From: Bin87 sp965204685
GTDB taxonomy: Bacteria > Chloroflexota > Dehalococcoidia > Lucifugimonadales > UBA3495
Direction of reading: 5' to 3'
Length of the DNA: 64,000 nucleotides
NCBI GenBank assembly: GCA_965204685.1
Contig: OZ242004.1
Coordinates: 1,426,001-1,490,000 of the forward strand
The position numbers and the translations under genes are program-made. Shown here in pieces: positions 41,833-49,480 of this stretch. The first letter of the stretch is position 1; every line of letters starts with the position of its first letter. The notes under the pieces were generated by a model. That model ran no database searches. It saw only the letters and a list, made by a program, of their open reading frames with translations, and was not told the DNA's origin.

Positions 41833-43539
41833 ATGGAAATGACAGGCGCGGAGATCATTTGCGAGAGCCTGCTGCGCGAAGGCGTGGATACGATTTTCGG
41901 ACTGCCCGGCGGCGCTGTACTGCCGTTCTACGGCGCGCTGTCCGGCTATCCCAAGCTGCGCCACATCCTGGTACGCCACGAGCAGGCCGCCGCCATGGCC
42001 GCCGACGGCTACGCCCGCTCCACCGGCAAGGTCGGCGTATGCTCCGCCACCTCCGGGCCCGGAGCCACCAACCTGGTGACCGGCCTGATGGCCGCGCAGA
42101 TGGACTCTGTCCCAATCGTCTGCATCACCGGACAGGTGCCCCGGGCCGCCATCGGCCGCGACGCCTTCCAGGAAACCGACATCACCGGCATCACCCTGCC
42201 CGTCACCAAGCACAACTACCTGGTCATGGACGTGCGCGACGTCGCGCCGGCCATCAAGGAAGCCTTTTACATCGCCCGCACCGGCCGCCCCGGCCCGGTA
42301 CTCATCGACGTGCCGAAAGACGTGCTGGCCGGCGAGAAGATCGAGTTCCAGTGGCCGGACGAGGTTGACCTGCCCGGCTACGTGCCGCCGGGCGACCCCG
42401 ATCCGCGACAGGTGCGGGCCGCCGCCCATCTGATCAACCACGCGCAGCGGCCGGTGATCCTGGCCGGCCACGGCGTGCTGATCTCGCGGGCGTGGGACGA
42501 GTTGCGGGAACTGGCCGAGAAGGCGCAGATCCCGGTGATCACCACGCTGCTGGGCATCGGCGCGATGTCCACCGAACACGTGCTGAACCTGGGCATGCCC
42601 GGGATGCACGGCATGGCCTACGCCAGTCTGGCCATCGACCGCTCCGACCTGGTCATCTGCCTGGGGGCGCGGTTCGACGACCGGGTGACCGGGCGGCTCA
42701 GCGACTTCGCCCCCGGCGCAAAGATCGTCCACGTCGACGTGGATCCCACCGAGTTCAACAAGAACGTGGTGGCCGACGCCCCGGTGCTGGGCGACCTCAA
42801 GGCCAGCCTGCGCGCGCTGATTCCCCTGGTGGAGTCCAACGTGCACCTGGACTGGATCAAGGAAACGGACACGCTGCGGGCCGAGCATCCGTCGCTGTTC
42901 ATCCGCAAGTCGGCAGAGCTATTGCCCCAGCAGGTGATGAAGCAACTTTCGGACGAGACCAACGGCGAAGCCATCATCGTGACCGGCGTGGGCCAGCACC
43001 AGATGTGGGCGGCGCAGCACTACGGCTACAAGGAGCCGAACTCGCTGATCACGTCGGGCGGCAGCGGAGCCATGGGATACGAGGTGCCGGCGGCGCTGGG
43101 CGCCAAGGTGGGCCGGCCGGAGAAGACCGTGTGGTCCATCGCCGGCGACGGCGGGTTCCAGATGACCCTGTGCGACCTGGCCACCGCGGTGGAGAACAAG
43201 ATCGACGTCAAGTACGCCATCCTTAATAACGGGTCGCTGGGCATGGTGCGACAGTGGCAGGACTTCTTCTACGACAAGGACTTCTTCGCCACCATCTACA
43301 GCGGCAACCCCGATTTCGTGAGGCTGGCCGAAGCCTACGGCATCCGGGGCATCCGGGTCACCAGGGAAGAAGAGGTAGCCGGAGCGATCCAGGAAGCCAT
43401 GGAGACTCCGGGGCCGGTGGTCGTGGACTTCGTGGTCAAAGAGGACGAGTTCGTGTACCCGATGATCCCCGCCGGGGAGTCGGTGCACGAGATGCTGGAA
43501 GAGCCGGAGGCTGAGGGGGTGGGCTTTGAGCGCATCTAA
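41833..43539 (+). CDS. ilvB: Acetolactate synthase, large subunit
   Basis: A 568-residue ThDP enzyme. The N-terminal domain has GVDTIFGLPGGAVLPFY and the activating Glu in LVRHEQAAAMAADGYARSTG. RPVILAGHG and the central FAD-type domain GMHGMAYASLAIDRSDLVICLGARFDDRVTG are standard. The ThDP site GDGGFQMTLCDLATAVENKIDVKYAILNN is intact (GDG...NN). It makes 2-acetolactate or 2-aceto-2-hydroxybutyrate for Val, Leu and Ile. It starts 50 bases after the T-box terminator and overlaps ilvN at its 3' end by 14 bases. Confidence 0.97.
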   Translation: MEMTGAEIICESLLREGVDTIFGLPGGAVLPFYGALSGYPKLRHILVRHEQAAAMAADGYARSTGKVGVCSATSGPGATNLVTGLMAAQMDSVPIVCITGQVPRAAIGRDAFQETDITGITLPVTKHNYLVMDVRDVAPAIKEAFYIARTGRPGPVLIDVPKDVLAGEKIEFQWPDEVDLPGYVPPGDPDPRQVRAAAHLINHAQRPVILAGHGVLISRAWDELRELAEKAQIPVITTLLGIGAMSTEHVLNLGMPGMHGMAYASLAIDRSDLVICLGARFDDRVTGRLSDFAPGAKIVHVDVDPTEFNKNVVADAPVLGDLKASLRALIPLVESNVHLDWIKETDTLRAEHPSLFIRKSAELLPQQVMKQLSDETNGEAIIVTGVGQHQMWAAQHYGYKEPNSLITSGGSGAMGYEVPAALGAKVGRPEKTVWSIAGDGGFQMTLCDLATAVENKIDVKYAILNNGSLGMVRQWQDFFYDKDFFATIYSGNPDFVRLAEAYGIRGIRVTREEEVAGAIQEAMETPGPVVVDFVVKEDEFVYPMIPAGESVHEMLEEPEAEGVGFERI

Positions 43540-44131
43540 CGCCGAACAACACACCATCATCGCGCTGGTGCAGGACCGGCCCGGTGTCCTGACCCGGGTG
43601 GCCGGCCTGTTCCGGCGGCGCGGGTTCAACATCGCCAGCCTGGCCGTCGGGGCCAGCGAGCGGAAGGGCCTGTCGCGCCTCACTTTCGTCGTCACCGGCG
43701 ACCAGTACACGGTGGAGCAGGCCACTCGCCACCTGGAGAAACTGATCGACGTGGTGAAGGTGTCCAACATATCCGAAGAGGACGTGGTGGCGCGGGAACT
43801 CGCCCTGATCAAGGTGCGGGCCACACCGTCCAACCGCAGCGAGATACTGGAGATGGTAAACCTGTTCCGGGCCAAGGTGGTGGACGTGGGCGCGCGTTCG
43901 CTGGTGGTGGAGACCACCGGCGAGGAGGACAAGATCGACGCCCTGTACGACCTGCTGCAGCCCTTCGGCATCCTGGAACTGATGCGCACCGGCCGGGTGG
44001 CCATGGTGCGGGGCAAGTCCGGCGGCCGGGTCAGCGACGACGTTGGCGCCGACGCCATCATCATGGGAAGGAACGGAGCCGTGGCGGAACGAGTGGTTAG
44101 CTCGGCGCCGGGGCACTACGAGGGAGTGTAA
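43526..44131 (+). CDS. ilvN: Acetolactate synthase, small regulatory subunit
   Basis: A 201-residue regulatory subunit. The ACT domain is HTIIALVQDRPGVLTRVAGLFRRRGFNIASLAVGASERKGLSRLTFVV. The second domain, with IKVRATPSNRSEILEMVNLFRAKVVDVG and LLQPFGILELMRTGRVAM, is typical of IlvN/IlvH. It gives valine feedback control. The start is TTG at 43526, inside the end of ilvB, with GAGGGGGTG as ribosome site, so translation is coupled. The last 30 residues extend beyond the family average (about 165). Confidence 0.95.
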   Translation: MSASNAEQHTIIALVQDRPGVLTRVAGLFRRRGFNIASLAVGASERKGLSRLTFVVTGDQYTVEQATRHLEKLIDVVKVSNISEEDVVARELALIKVRATPSNRSEILEMVNLFRAKVVDVGARSLVVETTGEEDKIDALYDLLQPFGILELMRTGRVAMVRGKSGGRVSDDVGADAIIMGRNGAVAERVVSSAPGHYEGV

Positions 44132-44144
44132 TCCGCGTCGACTC

Positions 44145-44236
44145 GTCAGAATCAGGATTTGCCGGATTTATGGATTTCCAGGATTACCTCATCTCAATCC
44201 TGCCAATCCCCTAATCTTGAAAATCCTGCTTCTGAC
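44145..44236. repeat. 92-bp GTCAGAATCAG...CTTCTGAC palindromic repeat between ilvN and ilvC
   Basis: The ends GTCAGAATCAGGATT and AATCCTGCTTCTGAC pair except for one base. The inner part has GGATTTATGGATTTCCAGGATT and its imperfect complement. The copy lies inside the ilv operon, 14 bases after ilvN, and would be transcribed as a long stem-loop. Confidence 0.75.
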
Positions 44237-44278
44237 AAATTTCATGGCAATGACGAAAAACCACAAGGACAGAACAGC

Positions 44279-45289
44279 ATGGCAGTGAACATTTACACCG
44301 ACAAAGACGCCGACATGTCCTTCCTGGAGGGCAAGACGGTGGGGATGATCGGCTACGGCAGCCAGGGACACGCCCACGCATTGAACCTGCACGACAGCGG
44401 GATCAAGGTCATGGTGGGCCTGTACGAAGGCAGCGCCAGCCGCCAGGTGGCCCGGGACGCCGGGCTGGAAGTCGGCAGCGTGGCCGAGGTCGCCAAAGAG
44501 GCCGACGTGATGATGGTGGCCATCCCCGACCACGTGCAGAAGGACGTGTACCGCGACGAGATCGAGCCCAACCTGGGACCGGGCAAGGCCCTGATGTTCG
44601 CCCACGGCTTCACCATCCATTACCAGTTCGTGGTGCCGCCGCCGACGGTGGACGTGATGATGGTCGCGCCCAAGGCGCCCGGCCACCGGATGCGGGAGCA
44701 CTTCGTGGAGCAGGGCATCGGCGTGCCGTGCCTGCTGGCGATCCACCAGGACGCCACGGGCAACGCCAAGAACATCGGGCTGGCCTACGCCTCGGGCATC
44801 GGGTGCGCCCGCGCCGGCGTGCTGGAGACCACCTTCAAGGACGAAACCGAGAGCGACCTGTTCGGCGAGCAGTCGGTGCTCTGCGGCGGCGTCACCGCCC
44901 TGATCAACCTGGCCTTCGAGACGCTGGTCGAACGCGGCTATCCGCCCGAAATCGCCTACTTCGAGTGCCTGCACGAGCTGAAGATGATCGTTGACCTGAT
45001 CCAGCAGGGCGGGTTCAACTACATGCGCTACTCGGTCAGCGACACCGCCGAGTACGGCGACCTGACCCGCGGCACCCGCGTCGTGGACGACCACGTCCGC
45101 GAGAACATGCACCGGGTTCTGGACGACATCCAGAGCGGGTCCTTCGCCCAGGAATGGATGGCGGAGTGCGACGAGGGACGGCACAACTTCCTGCGCCTGC
45201 GCCAGGAAGCCCGCACCAGCCGGATCCACGAGGTCGGCCGGGGCCTGCGCGAAATGATGCCGTGGATGAACCCGCGGGAGATTGAGTGA
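44279..45289 (+). CDS. ilvC: Ketol-acid reductoisomerase
   Basis: A 336-residue class I KARI. NADPH motif GMIGYGSQGHAHALNLHDSGIKVMVGLYEGSASRQVARDAG; the specificity loop has Ser residues, consistent with NADPH. Metal-binding DLFGEQSVLCGGVTALI and YFECLHELKMIVDLIQQGG are present, as are the catalytic His of FAHGFTIHY and KAPGHRMRE. It isomerises and reduces acetolactate. The start ATG at 44279 is chosen because it opens MAVNIYTDKDADMSFLEGK; the upstream part of the frame runs through the repeat element. Length is normal. Confidence 0.96.
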   Translation: MAVNIYTDKDADMSFLEGKTVGMIGYGSQGHAHALNLHDSGIKVMVGLYEGSASRQVARDAGLEVGSVAEVAKEADVMMVAIPDHVQKDVYRDEIEPNLGPGKALMFAHGFTIHYQFVVPPPTVDVMMVAPKAPGHRMREHFVEQGIGVPCLLAIHQDATGNAKNIGLAYASGIGCARAGVLETTFKDETESDLFGEQSVLCGGVTALINLAFETLVERGYPPEIAYFECLHELKMIVDLIQQGGFNYMRYSVSDTAEYGDLTRGTRVVDDHVRENMHRVLDDIQSGSFAQEWMAECDEGRHNFLRLRQEARTSRIHEVGRGLREMMPWMNPREIE

Positions 45290-45323
45290 TTTCCCCAGAC
45301 TCAACCGTCATTCCGGAGGTTTC

Positions 45324-45416
45324 GTCAGAATCAGGATTCACTGGATTTTAAGATTTCCAGGATTGCAGGGAACGTAATCCCCAAAATCCCATAATCTTGA
45401 AAATCCTGATTCTGAC
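45324..45416. repeat. 93-bp GTCAGAATCAG...GATTCTGAC palindromic repeat between ilvC and leuA
   Basis: The ends GTCAGAATCAGGATT and AATCCTGATTCTGAC are exact reverse complements over 15 bases. It lies 34 bases after the ilvC stop. Just before it, 45306-45316 reads CGTCATTCCGG, a fragment of the other repeat family. Confidence 0.78.
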
Positions 45417-45445
45417 GAATGCCCAGAGCTAGCAGGAGGTGACAC

Positions 45446-45559
45446 ATGGGCATGGAGGTACTGTGCAGAGCAGTTCACCATCGCGGTCTGGTCTTGGCGG
45501 GGCTGGCTGCGGTGGACTGCGTGTGCCTGCCCGGCCTTTCCCCAACCAGCAGGATGTAA
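45446..45559 (+). CDS. Short ORF upstream of leuA, possible leader peptide
   Basis: A 37-codon frame starting ATGGGCATGGAG and ending TAA. It has an excellent ribosome site, GGAGGTGA, four bases before the ATG, stronger than that of most genes here. The product contains six Leu, six Val and three Cys, mostly in VLCRAVHHRGLVLAGLAAVD and CVCLPGL. It could be a translated leader governing leuA, whose start is 72 bases further on, or simply a chance ORF. There is no long run of Leu codons and no obvious attenuator hairpin after it. Confidence 0.4.
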   Translation: MGMEVLCRAVHHRGLVLAGLAAVDCVCLPGLSPTSRM

Positions 45560-45631
45560 CGCTACACGCCCCTGCGCCCAACCCCTTTTAGGGAATCCAC
45601 GGGCGCCAACCCCACGGAGGGAAAGGACCAA

Positions 45632-47191
45632 ATGGCTGCACAAGTAAAGTTTCTGGATACCACGCTGCGCGATGGCGAACAGTCCGCCGGCATCGGCATG
45701 ACGGTGGACGAAAAGCTGCAAATCGCCCGGCAATTGGGCCGGCTGAAGGTTGACATCATCGAGGCCGGCTTCGCCGCGAGCTCGCCCGGTGACTTCCAGG
45801 CCGTCCAGCGCATCGCCGAGGACGTGCATGGCCCCATCATCTGCTCGCTGTCCCGCGCCGTACCGGGCGACGTGGACGCGGCATGGGGCGCCATCAAGAG
45901 CGCGGAGAAGCCCCGCATCCACGTATTCCTGTCATCGTCCGAGATCCACCAGATGCACCAACTGCGGAAGGACCGGGAAGACGTCATGACCATGGCCGTG
46001 GACATGGTCGCCCGGGCCAAGGGGTACTGCGACGACGTCGAGTTCTCCCCCATGGACGCCACCCGCACCAACCCTGATTACCTGTACCGGATGCTGGAAG
46101 AAGTGATCAAGGTCGGGGCGACCACCATCAACATTGCCGATACCGTCGGTTACGCGATCCCGTCCGACTTCCAGACCCTGTTGAAGGACATCCAGCGCAA
46201 CGTGGCCGGCATTGAGAACGTCACGCTGTCCGTGCACTGCCACAACGACCTGGGCTTGGCCGTGTCCAACAGCCTGGCCGCCATCGAGGTCGGCGCGCGG
46301 CAAGTCGAGGGCTGCATCAACGGCATCGGCGAACGGGCCGGCAACGCCTCGCTGGAAGAGATCATCATGGCGCTGGACACCCGCAAGGACCTGTTCGGCG
46401 TTGAGCTGGGCGTGGACACCACGCAGATCTACCCCAGCAGCCGCCTGGTGAGCCGCATCACCGGCATGAACGTGCAGGCCAACAAGGCCATCGTCGGCGA
46501 GAACGCCTTCCGCCACGCCTCGGGCATCCACCAGGACGGCGTGTTGAAGGACCGCTCCACCTACGAAGTCATGCAGCCGGAGCGCGTCGGACTGCCGCCG
46601 GACGTGCAGCTGGTTTTGGGTAAGCTCAGCGGCCGCGCCGGCCTGCAGGCCAGGCTGGAAGCGTTGGGCTACTCGCTGACCCGCGAGGAAGTCACCAGCG
46701 TGTACGAGCGGTTCGTCGAGCTGGCCGACAAGAAGAACGAGGTGACCGACCGGGACCTGGAAATCCTCATGGACGAGGAGAACCGGACGGCATCGGAGCC
46801 CATCAGCTACTCGCTGGAGACGGTGCACTTCACCAGCGGCGACAAGGACATCCCCACGGCCACGGTGCGCCTCATCGGGCCGGACGGCAACGCTAAGACC
46901 GACGCCTCCACGGGCAATGGTCCGGTGGACGCGGTTTGCCGCGCCATCGACCGGGTGATTGGCACCACCGCCCGGATCTCCGACTTCCAGGTTCAGGCCG
47001 TGTCGGAAGGCCGGGATTCCGTGGGCTCGGTCTCGATCCGGGTCGAGAACAACGGTCGGACATTCTCCGGGCGCGGCGCGAACACCGACATCATCGTCGC
47101 CAGCGCGCACGCCTACCTGAGCGCGATGAACCGGATGCTGGCCGCCGACGAGGAGGCAGAGCTGCCGGCGGTGGGCACGACGCCGGACTAG
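45632..47191 (+). CDS. leuA: 2-isopropylmalate synthase
   Basis: A 519-residue enzyme condensing 2-ketoisovalerate and acetyl-CoA, the first committed step of leucine synthesis. The catalytic barrel begins KFLDTTLRDGEQSAGIGM, with the metal-binding Asp; SVHCHNDLGLAVSNSLAAIEVGARQVEGCINGIGERAGNASLEE supplies the His-x-His pair and the catalytic loop. The flexible region GIHQDGVLKDRSTYE and the C-terminal LeuA regulatory domain (about 390-505), with leucine-binding features, are present. Start ATG 45632 with GGAGGGAAAGG upstream. It follows ilvC and belongs to the same pathway block under the Leu T-box. Confidence 0.96.
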   Translation: MAAQVKFLDTTLRDGEQSAGIGMTVDEKLQIARQLGRLKVDIIEAGFAASSPGDFQAVQRIAEDVHGPIICSLSRAVPGDVDAAWGAIKSAEKPRIHVFLSSSEIHQMHQLRKDREDVMTMAVDMVARAKGYCDDVEFSPMDATRTNPDYLYRMLEEVIKVGATTINIADTVGYAIPSDFQTLLKDIQRNVAGIENVTLSVHCHNDLGLAVSNSLAAIEVGARQVEGCINGIGERAGNASLEEIIMALDTRKDLFGVELGVDTTQIYPSSRLVSRITGMNVQANKAIVGENAFRHASGIHQDGVLKDRSTYEVMQPERVGLPPDVQLVLGKLSGRAGLQARLEALGYSLTREEVTSVYERFVELADKKNEVTDRDLEILMDEENRTASEPISYSLETVHFTSGDKDIPTATVRLIGPDGNAKTDASTGNGPVDAVCRAIDRVIGTTARISDFQVQAVSEGRDSVGSVSIRVENNGRTFSGRGANTDIIVASAHAYLSAMNRMLAADEEAELPAVGTTPD

Positions 47192-47275
47192 GCCGGTTGG
47201 CGAACTTGCAAACTGGCATGAGTTATCCCGGATTTTAGGATACGAGGAAATCGGTTCGGGAAACGGCTGAAAAAG

Positions 47276-47333
47276 AAGCCCCCTTCTGGCGGAGTGGGAG
47301 TGTCCAAACTCCAAACCACAGAGGGGGCTTTCG
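47276..47333 (+). terminator. Large hairpin downstream of leuA
   Basis: GAAGCCCCCTTCTG at 47275-47288 pairs with CAGAGGGGGCTTTC at 47319-47332. Inside, GGAGTGTCCAAACTCC forms a smaller hairpin. The tail is only TTTC, so termination strength is uncertain. Located 85 bases after leuA. Confidence 0.5.
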
Positions 47334-47369
47334 CATGTTGCATCAAGAGGCGGGGCTGCGGCAAGGGCG

Positions 47370-47672
47370 TCAGGTGGAGATGTGCTACCGGTCCTGCAAA
47401 CCGATTTGGCCATGGCAAGCCCCCGGCTCTGGTTCTGGGAGAACCGGCTCAAGCTTCTCCTCATGGCCAGCCTGGTCTACGCCTTCCTCCTCTCCCTGCT
47501 GACGCCACCACTGGCACCACTGGTTCGGGAAATCCTGCGCCAATGGTGCCACCACACGGGAAAGCGGCACCGCCAAGTGGCGATACCGCTCTCCAGATTG
47601 CGCTCCGCTTTGAGCTCCCTCCGGCTAACCCATCCCCCTTCCTTCTCCTACCCCACTCCAGATTCGGGATGA
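47370..47672 (+). pseudogene. C-terminal remnant of a transposase
   Basis: The frame ending at 47672 contains ASPRLWFWENRLKLLLMASLVYAFLLSLL and WCHHTGKRHRQVAIPLSRLRSALSSL, which resemble the C-terminus of DDE transposases common in Chloroflexota (S-PRlW-wEnRlKLL). The preceding WEMCYRSCK part lies in another frame (about 47376-47400), so there is at least one frameshift. No N-terminal part or element ends are seen. The identification is from recalled similarity. The rest of 47192-47701 holds only the hairpin above. Confidence 0.45.
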
Positions 47673-47701
47673 CTCATGCCGACTGCGGGTGGATGTGGCG
47701 G

Positions 47702-47911
47702 CTACGCGGCCTTGAGCAACTCCTTGCGTGCGGCTCGCGTTGTCGCCGTGGAGGTGGACTGCGCCGGCTTGGCCAATTCGATGGCTTGGTTGGGAGCATC
47801 CAGATCCCTCTGCAGTCCGCACTGGAGGCAGTTGACGAACATGCCGTAGATGTCGCGCCGCAGTTCCAGGTCGCCGGAGCACTTGGGACAGGCGTTGAAC
47901 TTCAGTCTCAT
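47702..47911 (-). CDS. Small zinc-ribbon protein
   Basis: A 69-residue protein with one zinc ribbon, ACPKCSGDLELRRDIYGMFVNCLQCGLQRDL, i.e. CxxC-x16-CxxC. The tail is Ala/Thr-rich and ends in ARKELLKAA. The ATG at 47911 has GGAGGTAATC upstream; a longer frame to 47947 lacks a ribosome site. Such small ribbons are frequent in Chloroflexota and have no assigned role. Divergent from the hspR operon. Confidence 0.7.
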   Translation of the reverse strand: MRLKFNACPKCSGDLELRRDIYGMFVNCLQCGLQRDLDAPNQAIELAKPAQSTSTATTRAARKELLKAA

Positions 47912-48090
47912 GATTACCTCCTGACCGAAAAATTTTGCTATCGGCAAATTTTGGTGTATCGCCTTTGGGAACCCAATCGCCTCTGTATACGAGATAAACG
48001 GTTGGTCGGATGCCCGTTTTTGGAGCGCCTGTCAGTGGGATTTTCGTTGCCTGTGGTCGGCGGCATCTTTGTTGGATCGGATGATATTGA

Positions 48091-48120
48091 TTGACACGAT
48101 CCGTGTCAAGGGTTTATATT
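48091..48120 (+). promoter_or_regulatory. hspR-grpE-dnaK promoter with HAIR-like operator
   Basis: TTGACACGATCCGTGTCAA (48091-48109) is a palindrome of two 8-base arms and a 3-base centre, equal to TTGA-N11-TCAA followed by G. The HspR box HAIR is CTTGAGT-N7-ACTCAAG, also TTGA-N11-TCAA. Its left arm is at the same time the -35 box TTGACA, followed after 18 bases by TATATT (48115-48120). A second extended -10, TGATATAAT (48136-48144), lies downstream. Binding of HspR here would block transcription. Confidence 0.65.
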
Positions 48121-48166
48121 GACCTCGTAGCAATGTGATATAATTCACGCACGGAGCGTCACCCAG

Positions 48167-48682
48167 ATGCAACATCCATGGACCAACCGCCATCAGACCC
48201 GCCGCACGCGCCTGGAGCCATATCCGGCCCCGAGCGTAGAGGCTCCAGCGGCCTGGGCTGATGGGATGTCCCCGGCGGCCGCGCGCGGCCCGGAGGAGGC
48301 GGGGTCCGGCACGAACACTCCAGGGCCGAACATGGAACTGGAAGGGGTGTACATCATTTCCGTGGCCGCTCGCCTGCTCGAGATGCACCCCCAGACCCTG
48401 CGCAAGTACGAGCGGCTGGGCCTCATCCAGCCGGTGCGCACGGTTGGAATGCTCCGGCTCTACTCCCAGGACGACCTCCGCAAGGTGATGCTCATCCGCC
48501 ACCTGATGGACAACCTGGGGCTCAACCTGGCCGGGGTCGAATTCGCGCTCAAGCTGGTCAACAACCTGAGCGTATTCTCCCGCCGGCTGGCCCGCGCCAC
48601 CGACGACGCCGAGTTGGTGGAAAACATCCGTGAAGAGATCGGCCAGTTGTGCGCCAGCCTCAGCCTGCCCCCGCCGGAATGA
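48167..48682 (+). CDS. hspR: HspR-type MerR-family heat-shock repressor
   Basis: A 171-residue regulator. From residue 56 the MerR helix-turn-helix reads MELEGVYIISVAARLLEMHPQTLRKYERLGLIQPVR; YxISvAA-l-mHpqTLRxYeRlGLi is the HspR signature. RLYSQDDLRKVMLIRHLMDNLGLNLAGVEFALKL continues the wing and dimer helix (the NLAGV motif). The first 55 residues are Pro/Ala/Arg-rich and atypical. They may not be translated: ATG codons at 48266 and 48332 are alternatives, the latter directly before the conserved part. It lies ahead of grpE and dnaK, as HspR lies in the dnaK operon of actinobacteria, and would use DnaK as co-repressor. Confidence 0.85.
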   Translation: MQHPWTNRHQTRRTRLEPYPAPSVEAPAAWADGMSPAAARGPEEAGSGTNTPGPNMELEGVYIISVAARLLEMHPQTLRKYERLGLIQPVRTVGMLRLYSQDDLRKVMLIRHLMDNLGLNLAGVEFALKLVNNLSVFSRRLARATDDAELVENIREEIGQLCASLSLPPPE

Positions 48683-48727
48683 CCTCAAATCGAAGCACAA
48701 TGGCAATCGCAGTTCAGGACAACGTAA

Positions 48728-49354
48728 ATGGCAATTGATGAAACCCAACCACCCGACGCACGGCAACCCGACGATCTCGAACCGGGTACCCTCGCATCGG
48801 ATTTCTACGACCCCGGGTCGTCCTCGCCCCAGGAAGGCTCGGCCGACGAACCTCCCCTGACGCCGGAACAGGAGGCGGCAATGCTTCGCATGGCGTTGGC
48901 CGAGGCCAACGAGGAGATCGCACGCCAGGCGGACGCCGTCCAGCGGGGCCACGCCGACCTGGCCAACGCCCGCCGCCGTTACGACGAAGAACGGCTCACG
49001 ATTCAGAGGCAAGCTAACAGCCGGCTGCTGGTCGGTTTGCTTCCCATCGTTGACGAGTTGGACCTGGCGGTGAACCACCTCCAAAGCGGTGACACCGCGT
49101 CAACGGACGGCGCGTCGGATTCCTGGACTGAGGGAGTACGATTGATCCAGCGCAAGCTGGCCGCCTTCCTGGAATCCCAGGGAGTGGCGCGCATCGAATG
49201 CCTGGGCGAGCCTTTCAACCCCGAGTTGCATGAGGCGGTGGGCATGGCCCAGGTCGGCGAGGCCGAATCCGGCAGCATCGTCGAGGTACTGCGACAGGGC
49301 TATCGCCTGCACGACCGGGTCGTCCAGGTGGCCCAGGTGGTGGTAAATCAGTAA
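48728..49354 (+). CDS. grpE: Nucleotide exchange factor GrpE
   Basis: A 208-residue GrpE. A disordered acidic N-terminus (about 1-50) precedes a long helix (about 55-105, LRMALAEANEEIARQADAVQRGHADLANARRRYDEERLTIQRQA) and the four-helix/beta-wing part LVGLLPIVDELDLAVNHL...FNPELHEAVGMAQVGEAESGSIVEVLRQGYRLHDRVVQVAQVVV. The final block matches the GrpE signature (hEAvm...vv-vlq-GY-l-dRviRpA-V-V). It releases ADP from DnaK. It lies 45 bases after hspR and 126 before dnaK; no dnaJ is found here. Confidence 0.93.
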   Translation: MAIDETQPPDARQPDDLEPGTLASDFYDPGSSSPQEGSADEPPLTPEQEAAMLRMALAEANEEIARQADAVQRGHADLANARRRYDEERLTIQRQANSRLLVGLLPIVDELDLAVNHLQSGDTASTDGASDSWTEGVRLIQRKLAAFLESQGVARIECLGEPFNPELHEAVGMAQVGEAESGSIVEVLRQGYRLHDRVVQVAQVVVNQ

Positions 49355-49387
49355 GGGCGAATGATTATTCGCGCCGGCGCGCGAAAC

Positions 49388-49468
49388 TGGATTCCGGCGA
49401 AAGCCGGAATGACGAGTGTGCTGACAAGACCAGCTTGAATGACGACTGTACTGACAAAACTAGTTTGA
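49388..49468 (+). repeat. Half REP palindrome and 30-bp tandem duplication between grpE and dnaK
   Basis: 49388-49414 reads TGGATTCCGGCGAAAGCCGG followed by AATGACG, a half copy of the CCGTCATTCCGG family. It is followed by two tandem 30-base units at 49409-49438 and 49439-49468 (AATGACGA/C-TGTG/A-CTGACAA...), differing at about five positions. Confidence 0.6.
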
Positions 49469-49480
49469 GGAGACACGACA

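Noticed and set aside
47294..48094. 266-residue plus-strand frame
   Set aside because: It runs over a hairpin, the transposase remnant and the complement of the zinc-ribbon gene, with no consistent domain.
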